A stretch of 64,000 nucleotides of DNA from Hymenobacter qilianensis (GCF_014489555.1 NZ_CP060784.1:2542001-2606000), one strand, 5' to 3'; counted from the stretch's first letter, positions 28,502 through 38,155 are shown. Made by a program: numbers and translations. Notes: a model not told the origin generated them from the sequence alone.

Positions 28502-29578
28502 CTAACTCTGCATCAGGAAGCCCTTGATGTACTCGTCGAGGTCCCCATCCAATACGTTTTGCACATCTGTGCGCTCAATGCCGGTGCGTAGGTCTTTGAT
28601 GAGCTTATAGGGGTGCAGCACGTAGTTGCGAATTTGAGAGCCAAAATCGATACGTTTCTTACCTGCTTCTACTTTATCACGCTCAGCATTACGCTTATCG
28701 ATTTCAATCTGATAAAGCCGCGACTTCAACATGCGTAGAGCATGCTCCTTGTTCATGAGCTGGCTGCGCTCAATCTGGCATTCGATGATGATGCCGGACG
28801 GAGCGTGCTTTAAACGAACCGCCGTCTCCACTTTGTTTACATTTTGCCCCCAGCGCCGCCAGCCCGGTAAGTATCCCAGGTAATATCGGCCGGATTGATC
28901 TGAATGTTGATGGTATCATCTACCACAGGGTAGGCGAATACCGAAGCGAATGAAGTATGACGTCGACCGCTCGAATCGAAAGGGGAGATGCGCACCAAAC
29001 GGTGTACCCCAATCTCGCTCTTGAGGTAGCCATAGGCAAAGTCGCCACTGATTTCTAGCGAAGCCGACTTGATGCCGCCGCCTTCGCCGGGCTGGTAGCT
29101 GACCTGCCGGACCTCAAACTTGTGCTTTTCGCCCCACATGATGTACATGCGCATGAGCATCTCAGCCCAGTCCTGACTTTCGGTGCCTCCGGCGCCGGGA
29201 TTGATGTCGATGATGGCGGAAAGCTGGTCTTCCTCGTCGGAAAGCATGCGCTTAAACTCGAGCTCTTCCACGGCTTTCTGGGCCTTGTCGAACTCGCGCT
29301 GCATTTCCTGCTCGGTGGCTTCGCCCTCGCGGTAAAAATCGAACAGAACTTCGGTGTCGGCTACGGAGTTGGCTACGGCTTCGTAGTCATCGGTCCAGAC
29401 CTTAATCGACTTGATGTCTTTCAGAATGGTCTCGGCCTTTTTAGAGTCATCCCAAAAGTCGGGAGCGGTAGTTTGCTCTTCGGCGGCTTCTATCTGGGCT
29501 TTGCGGTTATCGTAGTCAAAGATACCTCCTCAGGGCCTCAGCGCGGCCCTTCAATTCCTTAACCTGATCTTGGGTCAT
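28502..29578 (-). CDS. prfB: Peptide chain release factor 2 (programmed +1 frameshift; extra one-base gap near the 3' end)
   Basis: RF2 terminates translation at UGA and UAA. The ATG at 29578 opens a 20-codon leader (MTQDQVKELKGRAEALRRYL) that ends in an in-frame UGA within the classical frameshift site. A +1 shift then gives DYDNRKAQIEAAEEQ and the rest of RF2. The peptidyl-transfer GGQ region is seen as INPGAGGTESQDWAEM, and the SPF tripeptide that reads UGA is in RISPFDSSGRRHTSF. A second, non-programmed break lies at the five-C run 28847-28851: TYRAGGAGG is followed by an early stop, but one more base gives QNVNKVETAVRL as in all RF2s. With both shifts the product is 358 residues, the usual length. 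Because RF2 is essential, the second break is probably a sequence error. Confidence 0.95.
29515..29530 (-). promoter_or_regulatory. prfB programmed +1 frameshift site
   Basis: Read on the minus strand the site is AGGAGGTATCTTTGAC: an internal Shine-Dalgarno element, three bases, CTT slippery codon, in-frame TGA and then C. It is the same arrangement as in E. coli prfB, where low RF2 makes ribosomes pause at UGA and slip +1, so RF2 controls its own synthesis. Confidence 0.95.
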
Positions 29579-29696
29579 GTGGGAACAGAAAAATGGATAC
29601 TAATTAGGAAAGCGGCAAAGGTCCGCAAAATAAAGCGGTCAGCCTTGTAGTAGGCTGACCGCTTCACGAATAAGCAGTAATTAGCTGACCAGCGCG

Positions 29697-30760
29697 TTAT
29701 ACGCTCACCATCCAGCCGTGCGTATCGGGGGCTACGCCATTACGAATGGCATCCAGGGCTTTGGAAACCCGCTTTGAAACGGACTCAGGGCCGCTGGGGG
29801 CAAATCGTAGTCGTGGTCGCGGTAGCCGATAGTAGCAATCGGGGCGATAGTTGCGGCAGTGCCTACGCCAAATGCTTCCTGCAACGTGCCTTCGGCCTGG
29901 GCTTTCAGAATCTCATCAATAGAAATCTTACGCTCCTCTACTGGCAAGCCCCAATCGCGGGCTATTTGCAACACGCTTTTGCGCGTAATGCCATCCAGAA
30001 TAGAAGTGCTGAGAGCGGGCGTGATAATGCAGCCATCGATGACGAACATCACGTTCATGGTGCCCGATTCCTCTACGTAGCGATGCTCCGAGGCATCGGT
30101 CCACAGCAATTGCTGGTAGCCTTCTTGGTTGGCCTTTTTGGTGGGCAGCATAGCCGCTCCGTAGTTACCGGCCGCTTTTGCATAGCCCGCACCGCCTTCA
30201 GCCGAGCGAACAAACTTCTCTTCGAACCGAACCCGCAGTGGCTTATTATAATACAAGCCTACGGGGCAAGTAAAAATCATAAAGCGGTAGGAGTTGGAAG
30301 GACGAACCCCCACGAAACCATCGGTGGCAAACATAAAGGGACGGATGTACAGCGCACTGCCCGGTCCGTCAGGAATCCAAGCGGAATCGAGGCGAACAAG
30401 CTGGGTAAGGCCCTGCATGAATAGCTCCTCAGGAAGCGTGGGCATGCACATTCGTTCGGCTGAGGCATTGAGGCGGTGAAAGTTGTCGAGGGGGCGAAAC
30501 AGCGCTACTTCGCCATCGGCGTTTTTGTATGCCTTCATGCCCTCGAATATAGCCTGACCATAGTGCAGAGCTGAGTTGGCAGGGCTGACCGCCATATCAC
30601 CGTAAGGAACAATCTGAGGCTCCTGCCACTCGCCATCGTGGTAATCTGCCGCAAACATATGGTCGGAGAAAATCTTGCCGAACTCGAGCGTGCTAGCATC
30701 GAGGTTCGACAGGCGAGAGGCTGTGGTACGCTGTGTCCGAATGGTCAAGGTATCAAGCAT
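29697..30760 (-). CDS. ilvE: Branched-chain amino acid aminotransferase (one-base gap near the 3' end)
   Basis: A PLP-dependent fold-IV transaminase that interconverts branched-chain amino acids and 2-oxo acids. MLDTLTIRTQRTTASRL starts the protein; YGQAIFEGMKAYK, the lysine region GGAGYAKAAGNYGAAMLP and the phosphate-binding GITRKSVLQIARDWG identify the family. AFGVGTAATIAPI lies near the end. After YDLPP the frame breaks at the five-G run 29796-29800. One extra base restores SGPESVSKRVSKALDAIRN and the ending DTHGWMVSV with its stop at 29697, giving 354 residues, normal for Bacteroidota IlvE. Without the correction the protein ends in an unrelated tail at 29732. Confidence 0.94.
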
Positions 30761-30945
30761 AGGGTGAGTAATAAAAGGGTGGGTGGGTAAGGTATCAAAC
30801 GGCGGACTGGGGTGGGCAGTTGTCGCCGCTTGGAGTACAAAGGTAAGCTACTGAAAGCTGGCGCTGGCGGAAGGGCTGCTTTGGGGTAGGAGTGGGCCTT
30901 TTAGAATCAATATAATAAAAATGCCCCCCAGATAAGTTCACGGCG

Positions 30946-31494
30946 TTACAGCCGTGCCTTCCAGGTTACTTCTTCAGCGCCAAGGTCTTGCGCCATCTGC
31001 CGGCTTAGCACAAACAGATAGTCGGAAAGCCGGTTCAGGTAGATAACAACCAGCTCGGCCACGAAAGATTCTTCGCTCAGATGAATAGCCAGCCGCTCGG
31101 CGCGGCGGCATACGCAGCGCGCTATATGAGCATACGACACCGCCACGTGGCCGCCCGGCAGGATAAAGGCGCGCAGCTCGGGGAGCTGCTCGTTCATTCG
31201 GTCCATCTCGCTTTCCAGCAAGAGCACATCTTCCGCGTGCAAATCCGGAATCTTCATTTTCGACTTCTCCGGGTCGGAGGCCAAAGAGGCGCCGATGGTA
31301 AAAAGACGGTCCTGAATTTCCTTGAGCAAGTCGCGGCGGGGGGCATTTATTTCCTGGTCACGGACCAAACCGATGTAGGAATTGAGCTCATCTACGGTGC
31401 CGTAGCTTTCAATGCGCAGACTAGCTTTTGAGACGCGGGTGCCGCCAATAAGGGAGGTAAGTCCTTTATCGCCGGTTTTAGTATAAATCTTCAT
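30946..31494 (-). CDS. Cob(I)yrinic acid a,c-diamide adenosyltransferase (PduO type)
   Basis: A 182-residue ATP:corrinoid adenosyltransferase that forms adenosylcobalamin. The N-terminal ATP-binding motif KIYTKTGDKGLTSLIGG, the YGTVDELNSYIG motif and the late RCVCRRAERLAIHL and YLNRLSDYLFVLSR motifs (with conserved Arg and Asn) are those of the PduO family. It lies 91 bases after the ABC ATPase gene on the same strand. A perfect hairpin, CACGGC and GCCGTG around TGTAAC, spans its stop codon (30939-30956), and a GCCCCCCAG motif lies just beyond at 30923-30931. The 185-base gap to ilvE shows nothing else. Confidence 0.93.
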   Translation of the reverse strand: MKIYTKTGDKGLTSLIGGTRVSKASLRIESYGTVDELNSYIGLVRDQEINAPRRDLLKEIQDRLFTIGASLASDPEKSKMKIPDLHAEDVLLLESEMDRMNEQLPELRAFILPGGHVAVSYAHIARCVCRRAERLAIHLSEESFVAELVVIYLNRLSDYLFVLSRQMAQDLGAEEVTWKARL

Positions 31495-31502
31495 GGGAAA
31501 TT

Positions 31503-31597
31503 AAATGGCTGAACTGTTAAACGGTTAAATGGCTAATTGTTCTGGCAGCTGCTTGAACGACCAGCCTATTTAACCATTCAGCCATCTAGCCATTCAC
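31503..31597. repeat. Imperfect inverted repeat of AATGGCTGAA / GGTTAAAT type
   Basis: AATGGCTGAAC and GGTTAAATGGCT on the left face AGCC, ATTTAACC, ATTCAGCCAT and TAGCCATT on the right, so the segment could fold into a long imperfect hairpin. It sits between the ABC ATPase gene and the adenosyltransferase gene, and slightly overlaps the 3' end of the ATPase gene. It resembles the low-complexity intergenic hairpins at 38731 and 43917 in style. Confidence 0.55.
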
Positions 31598-32305
31598 CAG
31601 GTGATGCGTGGCAATGTCGGTATTGACCATATCCGACTCTACCAGTCCGTCGCGCAGACGCACGATGCGGTGAGCGTAGCGGGCGATGTCCTCTTCGTGC
31701 GTCACCATGATAATGGTGTGTCCTTTGGCATAAAGCGCCTCAAACAGATCCATGATTTCATGGCTCGTTTTAGTGTCGAGGTTACCTGTAGGTTCGTCGG
31801 CCAGCAGAATGCTGGGGTCGTTGACCAAAGCCCGCGCAATAGCTACCCGCTGGCGCTGACCACCGGATAGCTCGTTGGGCCGGTGCTTGGCGCGAGTGTC
31901 GAGGCCGACGCTTCGCAACGATTCCATGGCTTTGGCTTCGCGGTCGCGCTTGTTGTAGCCGGCGTAGATAAGCGGCAGAGCCACATTATCCAGGGAGCTG
32001 GCGCGGGGCAGCAAGTTAAAAGTCTGGAAGACGAAGCCAATTTCCTTGTTGCGAACCTCCGCCAGCTGGTTGTCCGACATTCGGCTTACATCCTGTCCGT
32101 TAAGAATATAGGTGCCATCCGTAGGCGTGTCCAGGCAGCCCACAATGTTCATCAGCGTGGATTTGCCGGAGCCCGACGGGCCCATAAAAGCTACGTACTC
32201 GCCGCGCTGAATACTGATCGTGACAGACCGTAGCGCGTGAATGCGCTCGGCGCCCATCTGATAGATTTTGGAGATGCCAGTGGTTTCAATGACAGGAGGT
32301 TGCAT
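31586..32305 (-). CDS. ABC transporter ATP-binding protein (MacB/LolD type)
   Basis: A 239-residue cytoplasmic ABC ATPase. Walker [10 protein letters not shown] is at residues 42-50, the Q-loop is in [10 protein letters not shown], the signature [15 protein letters not shown] is near residue 145, Walker B with the catalytic glutamate is [11 protein letters not shown], and the switch histidine is in MVTHEED. The motif set and length match the MacB/LolD/FtsE group that drives mechanotransmission or lipoprotein release rather than classical import. No partner permease is adjacent; the gene follows 15 bases after a large membrane-TPR protein, a candidate partner by context only. Confidence 0.92.
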   Translation of the reverse strand: MQPPVIETTGISKIYQMGAERIHALRSVTISIQRGEYVAFMGPSGSGKSTLMNIVGCLDTPTDGTYILNGQDVSRMSDNQLAEVRNKEIGFVFQTFNLLPRASSLDNVALPLIYAGYNKRDREAKAMESLRSVGLDTRAKHRPNELSGGQRQRVAIARALVNDPSILLADEPTGNLDTKTSHEIMDLFEALYAKGHTIIMVTHEEDIARYAHRIVRLRDGLVESDMVNTDIATHHLVNG

Positions 32306-32320
32306 GAGCAGCGAGCCAGG

Positions 32321-35300
32321 TTAGTTCCAGGGAGCAAGCTCAGCGGCCTGGGCGGCGCGCTGAGCTTCGTATTTACTACGAAAGGTAGCATATTCCGCCG
32401 GGGCGAGCAATGTGCGCAATTTCTCAAGCGGCGCCTCCGTATAAGCCACCAAGCCGGCGGGCACAGCCGCTAATACATAAGCCTTTAGCAGTGGCGTCGA
32501 TTCAGGATTATAATCTAATCCTTTAAGCAGAACATCGTACGCCGTTGCATAATCGCGCTGACGGGTGTGGAAATTGGCGGCGGCCAGAATGCCATCTGTT
32601 ACGAAAGGCGCTTCCCTCACAAGCTTCGCATAACGACGCGCAGCATCGGCGGGTTTATCGGCAAGGGTGGCCTGATAATAAAGACGGTACGGCTGATGCT
32701 GGGGGGCAAAATAAGCCGTGCTAACTAGCTGGCGCAGTTTATCGGGCTGCTTTGCTTGCACGTAAAGCTTGCCTCGCAGCAGATTCCAATCAGAGGCCGT
32801 GACATTTTTAGTAGTTGGTGAAGGTGCGTGTCGCTGCAAAGCGGCGCGCACTGACTCCGCATCACCAGCAGCTAAAACGCGCGGTAGTTGAGCCCGCAAC
32901 GCTACCTGCCGTGCTGCGGGCGTCGCAATCGTCTCGGCTGCTGTCAGTAGGGCCGTAGGGTTGGCTGCCGTAGCCCCTCTGACTACGATATACTGGGCTT
33001 TTATGGAGTCGGGAGCCGATGGGTACTGGGTGGCGAAATCCAGCGCGAGAATGCTTCGTAGCCGCTGGCCCTGCCGAGCTAACGCAGGGTTTGGGTCGCG
33101 GGCAGCTACGGCAGCTTGCGCTTCAGCCGAATCAAGCTGTCCCGCTAATGCAAATGCGTAAGCGCGTGGCAGGGCGGCTTCCGTAAAGCCATTGCGGGCA
33201 GCTTCCGCGAAGTAGGCGGCTGCCGTGGCATAAAGCCCTTGGTCCAGCAGCCACATGGCCCGCACTTGCTGGTAGTACGCCGCGCTGGGCGAGTTGCCAA
33301 TAACCAGTGGCAGCAGCGTTGCCTGCGCCGTTACAGGTCGGCCTCCGGAGTATTGCGTTAAAGCGCGCAAAAACGTGAGCTGCTCAGAGTAAGCACTGTT
33401 GCTGGGGCGATTGCCTGCCTGCGTGAGAGCCGGAAGCAGCGTCGTATCACGGGCGGCAAGTCGGCGAAGGCCAGCGTGGTAAAGACGGCCAAACTCGGCG
33501 GCACTCAGATCCTTGGTAGTATCAGCAAGTATTGGGTTTTCGGTAGCTTTTGTGTCGCCGGTAAGCTGGGCTAAAAGCAGGGCGTTGCTTTGCAAAGCCA
33601 CATCCTGAGTCTGGGGGGCATTTTCTCGCAAAAATTCCTGTGCCGCCCTCCACTCCTGATTCTGCACCAAAAAAGCCAGCTGATTTGCCTGTACAACGGT
33701 ATTATTGGGGGACAGCGTGGCGGCTCGTTGCTGATAATACAGGACGGAGTCGGTGAGGGCGGAGCGGGAGTAGAGCTGTGCCAGGTCGTTAGCCAGCTGC
33801 GCACTCTGGGGGGCATTTCTGATGCCTTCCTGCAAGGTTTTCTGGCGGTCGAAAAAGTCGGAAGGCTCATTAAACAAAGCCGCCAACCGCAGGGATATTT
33901 TCTCAGAAGGGGCGCGACTCAAGGCCCGGCGCAGGGCGTTAATTTCATTCTGCCGCTGGCTGCGAAACCGATACAGCGCCGCCCGGCCCATGCTGGCGCG
34001 GTGGTTAAACCGGTCGTACACGTCGCTCTCGGCATAGTATCGCTCCGATAAAAGCGCCAAGCCATCGTTGGTAGGATCTGCTTCGCTTTGCAGGCGGCTT
34101 AAGTCGCCGAGGTTGTTGTAGAAACCCGCCCGGACCTGGTCGAGCACAAAGAAGTTGTTGCGCATAGACACAATGCCCAAAGCTCCAATCCCGATGATAT
34201 AAACGGTGTAAAATGGCAGCCGACGCGGCTCATACACCACGCGGTAAACACGCAGCCGCTGCCGGATAAGAGGGGCAAAATTGAGCAGCACGTATAGCAA
34301 AAAAGCCCCCCGCAGGTCAGCAAAGCCAAAGCCGTAAAATCGCGGCCGGCGGTAATAAGCGGATCATTGGCCGTAGCCAGTGCATAGCCTAGGCTGCCGG
34401 CTGCCAGCGCCACCAGTATCAGATAAATATGCGCCGCGCCCGGCCAGTAGCCAACCCAAGTGCCGTAAGTAGCCGCCCGCCGCCGCAGCCCTAGCCAACC
34501 CACCAGTACCGCCGGCACCAGCAGCAAGTAGGGCTCTAAGCGGACGTTGGGCAGAATCAGAACTTCGCCGTCGTTCAGATAATACAGCAGCAACGTGCCC
34601 AGGTAAAGCACGCTAGCCAGCACAAAGGGCAGCAAACCAAACCGACTGCCCGGATTTTCCGCCTGCGTATTCAGCCACAATAGCCCGTGGATGTTCTCGA
34701 AGGCTACCCACAGTACCAGCAGGACAAAAACTACTGCCCCGCTTACGGTAGCGTAGCTGGTCAGATGCAGAGCCGTGAAAGCAGGTGAGAAGTTGCTTTG
34801 TAGCAGCAGAATGGCGCTCAACGCACCCACCAATACCGCAAATGTGAGCAGCCGCTGCCCGAGCGTTGCGGCGGGCCAGAAGGCGTGAAAAGCAAAAGCC
34901 GGAAGTCCCAGCAGCGCCAGGGCCAGCACCAGAAAATACTGCTGTAACGAGTCAAATACACCGAGCAAGTCGGCATTGAGCGACATGAGCAGGAAGATAA
35001 CCAGCGCCATCCCCACCACAAAAGCCGGACGGGCCAGGGTGCTTACTACCGCTAGAAAATACACCAGACAAACCGCCAGCAGCCCCAGCCAGGCTATGGC
35101 CGCCTCAGGCTGCACGTAGGGGCCAGCTACGTCATACGTTTGCGTAACGAGGTAGCCGTTGAGCCGCAGAGCCAACTCGTCGAAGCCAACTTTGAGTGGC
35201 GTGAGCGAGGTTGGGACGGGCGTGAGCTGAGGCACCGCAACTACGGGCAGAGTCCGCTCGGAGCCGGTGAAGTAATGAAACAACGCCAGCCCAACAGCTA

Positions 35301-35379
35301 GCAATGCCACTAAACCTAGAATAAGCAGGGTAACACGCCGGCGCGGAGCGGGCGGCAATGCAAGGGGAGTAGGCACCAA
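32321..35379 (-). CDS. Large polytopic membrane protein with C-terminal TPR-like region, unknown function (one-base gap)
   Basis: About 1019 residues once joined. The first 430 or so hold roughly a dozen hydrophobic segments (for example LLILGLVALLAVGLALF and YLILVALAAGSLGYAL); the remainder is soluble, helical and rich in tetratricopeptide-like repeats (QWRAAQEFLREN, YATAAAYFAEAARNGF, YATAYDVLLKGLDYNPES). The frame breaks at the A-run/C-run 34299-34311: one extra base joins TCGG to FLLYVLLNFAPLIRQRLR without loss of the membrane segment. The start is a TTG at 35379, or a GTG one codon later, 3 bases after gatC. It carries three CTGGGGGGC copies. I do not recognise a family beyond membrane plus TPR; an envelope assembly or trafficking role with the following ABC ATPase is only inference. 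Confidence 0.7.
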
Positions 35380-35382
35380 CGG

Positions 35383-35670
35383 TTATTCCAGCACTTTTGG
35401 AACGCGGAAGTAGTCCGAATCTTTGCGCGGCGCGTTGCGCAAGCCATCCTGATGATTGATGGTGTTCTGGGCTTCGTCGGGGCGCAATACGTTGATTTCC
35501 TGCGATAAATGCACTAAAGGTTCTACGTCGGTGGTGTCGAGCTCGCGCAGCTCAGCTACCCAATCCAGAATTTTGTTCAGGTCGCCGAGCATTTCCTGCT
35601 CCTTGGTGGCGTCGAACTCGAGGCGGGCCAGATGGGCAAGTTGGCGTAGGGTGGCAAGGTCAGTACTCAC
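35383..35670 (-). CDS. gatC: Asp-tRNA(Asn)/Glu-tRNA(Gln) amidotransferase subunit C
   Basis: A 95-residue GatC, the small subunit that stabilises the GatAB amidotransferase which makes Gln-tRNA and Asn-tRNA by transamidation. LRQLAHLARLEFDATKEQEMLGDLNKILDWVAEL and the C-terminal half NAPRKDSDYFRVPKVLE are the GatC signature. gatA and gatB are not in view, as is common where gatC stands alone. The stop lies 3 bases before the next gene on the strand. Confidence 0.95.
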   Translation of the reverse strand: MSTDLATLRQLAHLARLEFDATKEQEMLGDLNKILDWVAELRELDTTDVEPLVHLSQEINVLRPDEAQNTINHQDGLRNAPRKDSDYFRVPKVLE

Positions 35671-35696
35671 TATAGTAAGAAAATTAAAAGGGATAC

Positions 35697-36592
35697 TTAA
35701 GAATTGGGAAGGCTAAGCTCGGCGTTGCCGTTGGTTAGCGTCTGAGGGGTATTTGGTGCGGAGCCAGAAAGCTGCTGGGGGGCTTTTTTGCTGTCTTCCG
35801 TTTTGCTGGAGCGCCAAAATGGTCGGGGAGAGGGCTCTGGTAGGCCAGCCGCATCGGGGCGAAACTCGCTGGCAATAATAGCGAATGCGCGCTGCTTGAG
35901 GGCTTCCACATCATCCAGCGTCATGTTATGCGTCGGAATCGGGTCGTGGAGGACGATGCGCAGGGGCGAATAGCGCACCCGCAACTCTCCATCCAGATCA
36001 GGCAAAAAACGATGGTTGAGCGGCATCGAGACGGGCACGATAGGCACGCCGGCGCTAATAGCGAGCTGAAAAGCTCCGTCTTTAAAGGGCATCATTTCCT
36101 CGCCGGGCTTTTTGGAAATAGTGCCCTCCGGAAAAATAACCACCGAGCGGCCCTGCGCCAGCCCGTTGCGGGCGTGCACAATGGCTCTGCCCCGACTCAA
36201 CGCACTTTCCCGGTTTACCGTGATGTACACGCGCCCAAATAATGGCCCCCAGAACGGCACTTTAGCCAAAGAGCTTTTACCCACGATATTCAAGAAGCCC
36301 GGAATGGCTTTGAATAGCATCGGAATGTCGATGTAAGAGCTGTGGTTGGCCACGTACACGCAAGGTTGGCTGGGGGCAATTGGTTTTTGCGCACCACCTC
36401 CACGGGCATTCCCCACATCCGAATCGAAATAATCGACCAGCTCCGATTGAACGTGTGCAGGTGGCGATACCACATTGGCCGCCGCCCCAGCACCCACTGC
36501 GCCGGATACGTGACCACGAAGGGCATCACAAACCAAAACGTACTCCAGGTGGTGTAAAGCCGATGTCCGAGAAAACGCAGCAAGTCACGCAT
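35697..36592 (-). CDS. 1-acyl-sn-glycerol-3-phosphate acyltransferase, PlsC family (one-base gap)
   Basis: About 298 residues when joined. It transfers an acyl chain to lysophosphatidate at the inner membrane in phospholipid synthesis. A membrane segment lies near the start (FWFVMPFVVTYPAQWVLG). The catalytic H(x4)D motif is NHSSYID, substrate-binding motif III is FPEGTISK, and motif IV follows as VPIVPVSMPLNHRFLP. The frame breaks at the five-G run 36372-36376 just before the active site; one more base turns RKNQLPP into SQPCVYVANHSSYID and joins the start at 36592. An in-frame GCCCCCCAG copy in the tail (35775-35783) encodes KKAPQQ. Confidence 0.9.
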
Positions 36593-36762
36593 AGCGCAAA
36601 TTTAGAAGATAGGAGTTAGAAGCACGGAGATAAGCCTCTTTTTAGAAGAATAGGGACGAGCTTACTCGGTTTTGCTCACGCGAATTATTAAACGAATGAA
36701 GGGAATGAATTCCAGCCGAGGGTTGACAAGCAAAATAGCGTATCCAGCGCGTAGCCGCAAGC

Positions 36763-37356
36763 TCATGCTTCGGCGGCTTGCCCTCTACTTGCCAGTACTT
36801 TCTCTGCTTTGAGTAGGCCGGCTACACTGATGGCATCCGTAATGCGGTCATCCATTACCATCCGAATAGCTTCGGCTAACGGCAGCTTCCACAGGCGCAG
36901 ATCTTCGGTTTCCTCGGGCTCTACATCGCCCTGTTCTAAGTCTTCGGCCAGAAAAATGAAGCCTTCCTCATCTGTAACCGAGTTGGAGGTATGAATGCGC
37001 GAAATAGTAGTCCAGCGCTGAGCCAGCAAGCCCGTTTCCTCGCGCAGCTCCCGCTGCGCCGATTCCAGCACGTCTAGCTCAATTGGTCCGCCGCCCATCG
37101 GGATTTCCCATGAGTACTCATTCAGCGTGTAGCGGTACTGGCCCACCAGCCAAGTATTGCCATCCGCATCCAGCGGTACAATGCCGATGGCCTTGTTTTT
37201 CATGCTTACCACTCCATAAATGCCCCGACCGCCGCCGGGGTTTATTACCTGGTCTTCGCGCACCGTAATCCACGGATTCTGGTATTGCAGCGCGGTGCTG
37301 ATTACTTGCCAGGGGTTATGATTCGGGTCGAAATCGGAGGGTGCTGAGTGCGGCAT
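36763..37356 (-). CDS. Nudix hydrolase, ADP-ribose pyrophosphatase-like
   Basis: A 197-residue Nudix protein. The Nudix box GGG(x5)E(x7)REVxEExG-type is seen as GGGPIELDVLESAQRELREE followed by TGLLA. PWITVREDQVINPGGG and the IVPLDADGNTWLVGQYR strand are typical of ADP-ribose or nucleotide-sugar pyrophosphatases. The ATG at 37356 (MPHSAPSDF) is preferred to one 21 codons upstream, whose extra codons look non-conserved. It is monocistronic. The substrate is inferred only from overall resemblance. The region 36593-36762 downstream shows nothing distinctive. Confidence 0.88.
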   Translation of the reverse strand: MPHSAPSDFDPNHNPWQVISTALQYQNPWITVREDQVINPGGGRGIYGVVSMKNKAIGIVPLDADGNTWLVGQYRYTLNEYSWEIPMGGGPIELDVLESAQRELREETGLLAQRWTTISRIHTSNSVTDEEGFIFLAEDLEQGDVEPEETEDLRLWKLPLAEAIRMVMDDRITDAISVAGLLKAEKVLASRGQAAEA

Positions 37357-37507
37357 GAGAATGTATAGCGACGAAGAATAAGAAGCGTAAAGGTAAGGCG
37401 CTGACCGAAGAGAGACCAAGCAAGGCGTCCGTCGGGAGAAAGTGCAGGTTGGGCGGGTAATAGCCGGAGTTGGTCCAAAACCTTTCGCTTAAATGGCTGA
37501 CAGATAA

Positions 37508-37663
37508 TACTTTTGTATCAATATTATAAGTACCTGCGGGGAGAGGTTGTGGAAAGGAAGAATCTTCCCGTGGGGCGCCGATCGGACCTAGGAGTAGGGT
37601 GAATAACAACAGACCGTCGACGCACAAAAAAGCCCATTGCACTATGCAGTGGGCTTTTTTGTG
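37508..37663 (+). ncRNA. Candidate small RNA with own promoter and terminator
   Basis: A TACTTTTG box (37508-37515) fits the Bacteroidota -7 element exactly, with a weaker TTTC about 21 bases upstream. Transcription would start near 37522 and stop at a strong hairpin with CACAAAAAAGCCCA and TGGGCTTTTTTGTG arms (37623-37663), giving an RNA of about 140 bases. The body has complementary ends (TGCG/CGCA and GGTTGT/ACAAC), a GGAA/TTCC hairpin and no convincing reading frame. The terminator lies before the next gene at 37774, so this is more likely a separate RNA than a leader. A 6S-like or other structured RNA is possible; I could not assign a family. The rest of 37357-37773 shows no gene. Confidence 0.35.
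37623..37663. terminator. Bidirectional intrinsic terminator
   Basis: Perfect 14-base arms, CACAAAAAAGCCCA and TGGGCTTTTTTGTG, enclose a second small stem (TGCA). It has no gene stop immediately before it on the plus strand, which supports a short transcript from 37522. Unlike the Sus terminators it does not use the six-C motif. Confidence 0.88.
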
Positions 37664-37773
37664 TTTGGGGCTAGCCAGCCGGATGGCCGTAATCGTGCAC
37701 CAACCTCGGGCGGATAATGCTCGTACCAAGCTATAACCGCCCGCAAACATCCCGGGTGGTCTCTACTATTTCT

Positions 37774-38019
37774 ATGGCTAACCAACCCAAAAAGCAAGCA
37801 GCTCAGCCCCAGCCCGGCGACCCGCTCTTCAACCTCAAGCACGCGCAGGCAGAAGCCGAGCTGGCTCAGAAAACCGGCGGCCTCGGCCCACTCACCAATG
37901 AGTACATCACCACTGAAGAAGATGAAGCCTTAGACGAAGGCCCACGCGATAGCCAAGGCTTCCGGCGTGGCGAAAATGATGCTCCCGTAATCGGTAGCAA
38001 CGCCGGCGACCACAAATAA
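37774..38019 (+). CDS. Small acidic hydrophilic protein, conserved-looking, unknown function
   Basis: An 81-residue protein starting MANQPKKQAAQPQPGDPLFN. It has no signal peptide or membrane segment, is rich in Asp, Glu and Gly (EYITTEEDEALDEGPRDSQG) and probably disordered. The ATG at 37774 is preferred over an upstream in-frame ATG whose codons overlap the intergenic region. It stands alone between two terminators, so it has its own transcript. The normal codon use and clean ends suggest a real gene; I recognise no family. Confidence 0.6.
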   Translation: MANQPKKQAAQPQPGDPLFNLKHAQAEAELAQKTGGLGPLTNEYITTEEDEALDEGPRDSQGFRRGENDAPVIGSNAGDHK

Positions 38020-38057
38020 CCTGCTCTGCCCTTCAGCAGATCTATAGTTCGTTACCT

Positions 38058-38103
38058 AAAAAGGCTTTCCCCGCGGCGCTACTGGCCGTAGGGAAAGCCT
38101 TTT
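38058..38103 (+). terminator. Rho-independent terminator after the small acidic protein gene
   Basis: AAAAGGCTTTCCC and GGGAAAGCCTTTT form a 13-base stem followed by T residues, about 40 bases past the stop at 38019. Confidence 0.85.
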
Positions 38104-38155
38104 CTGTTGGCACAAGTGCCGCAAGCAAAGCTGACTGCTTACTTTCGCGGCTACT

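Noticed and set aside
28502..29578. prfB as a pseudogene because of the in-frame UGA after codon 20
   Set aside because: The UGA is part of the canonical programmed frameshift site; only the later break at 28847 is abnormal.
29774..30424. A 216-codon plus-strand frame antisense to ilvE
   Set aside because: A shadow of the conserved aminotransferase with no domain of its own.
34099..34298. Tail of the first frame of the large membrane protein, reading on past the break
   Set aside because: It turns cysteine-rich and non-helical right after the C-run, while the other frame continues a membrane segment and the TPR region; it is an out-of-frame artefact.
37316..37750. A 144-codon minus-strand open frame upstream of the Nudix gene
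   Set aside because: It runs through the strong bidirectional terminator at 37623-37663 and the candidate RNA, overlaps the Nudix start and has no recognisable features.
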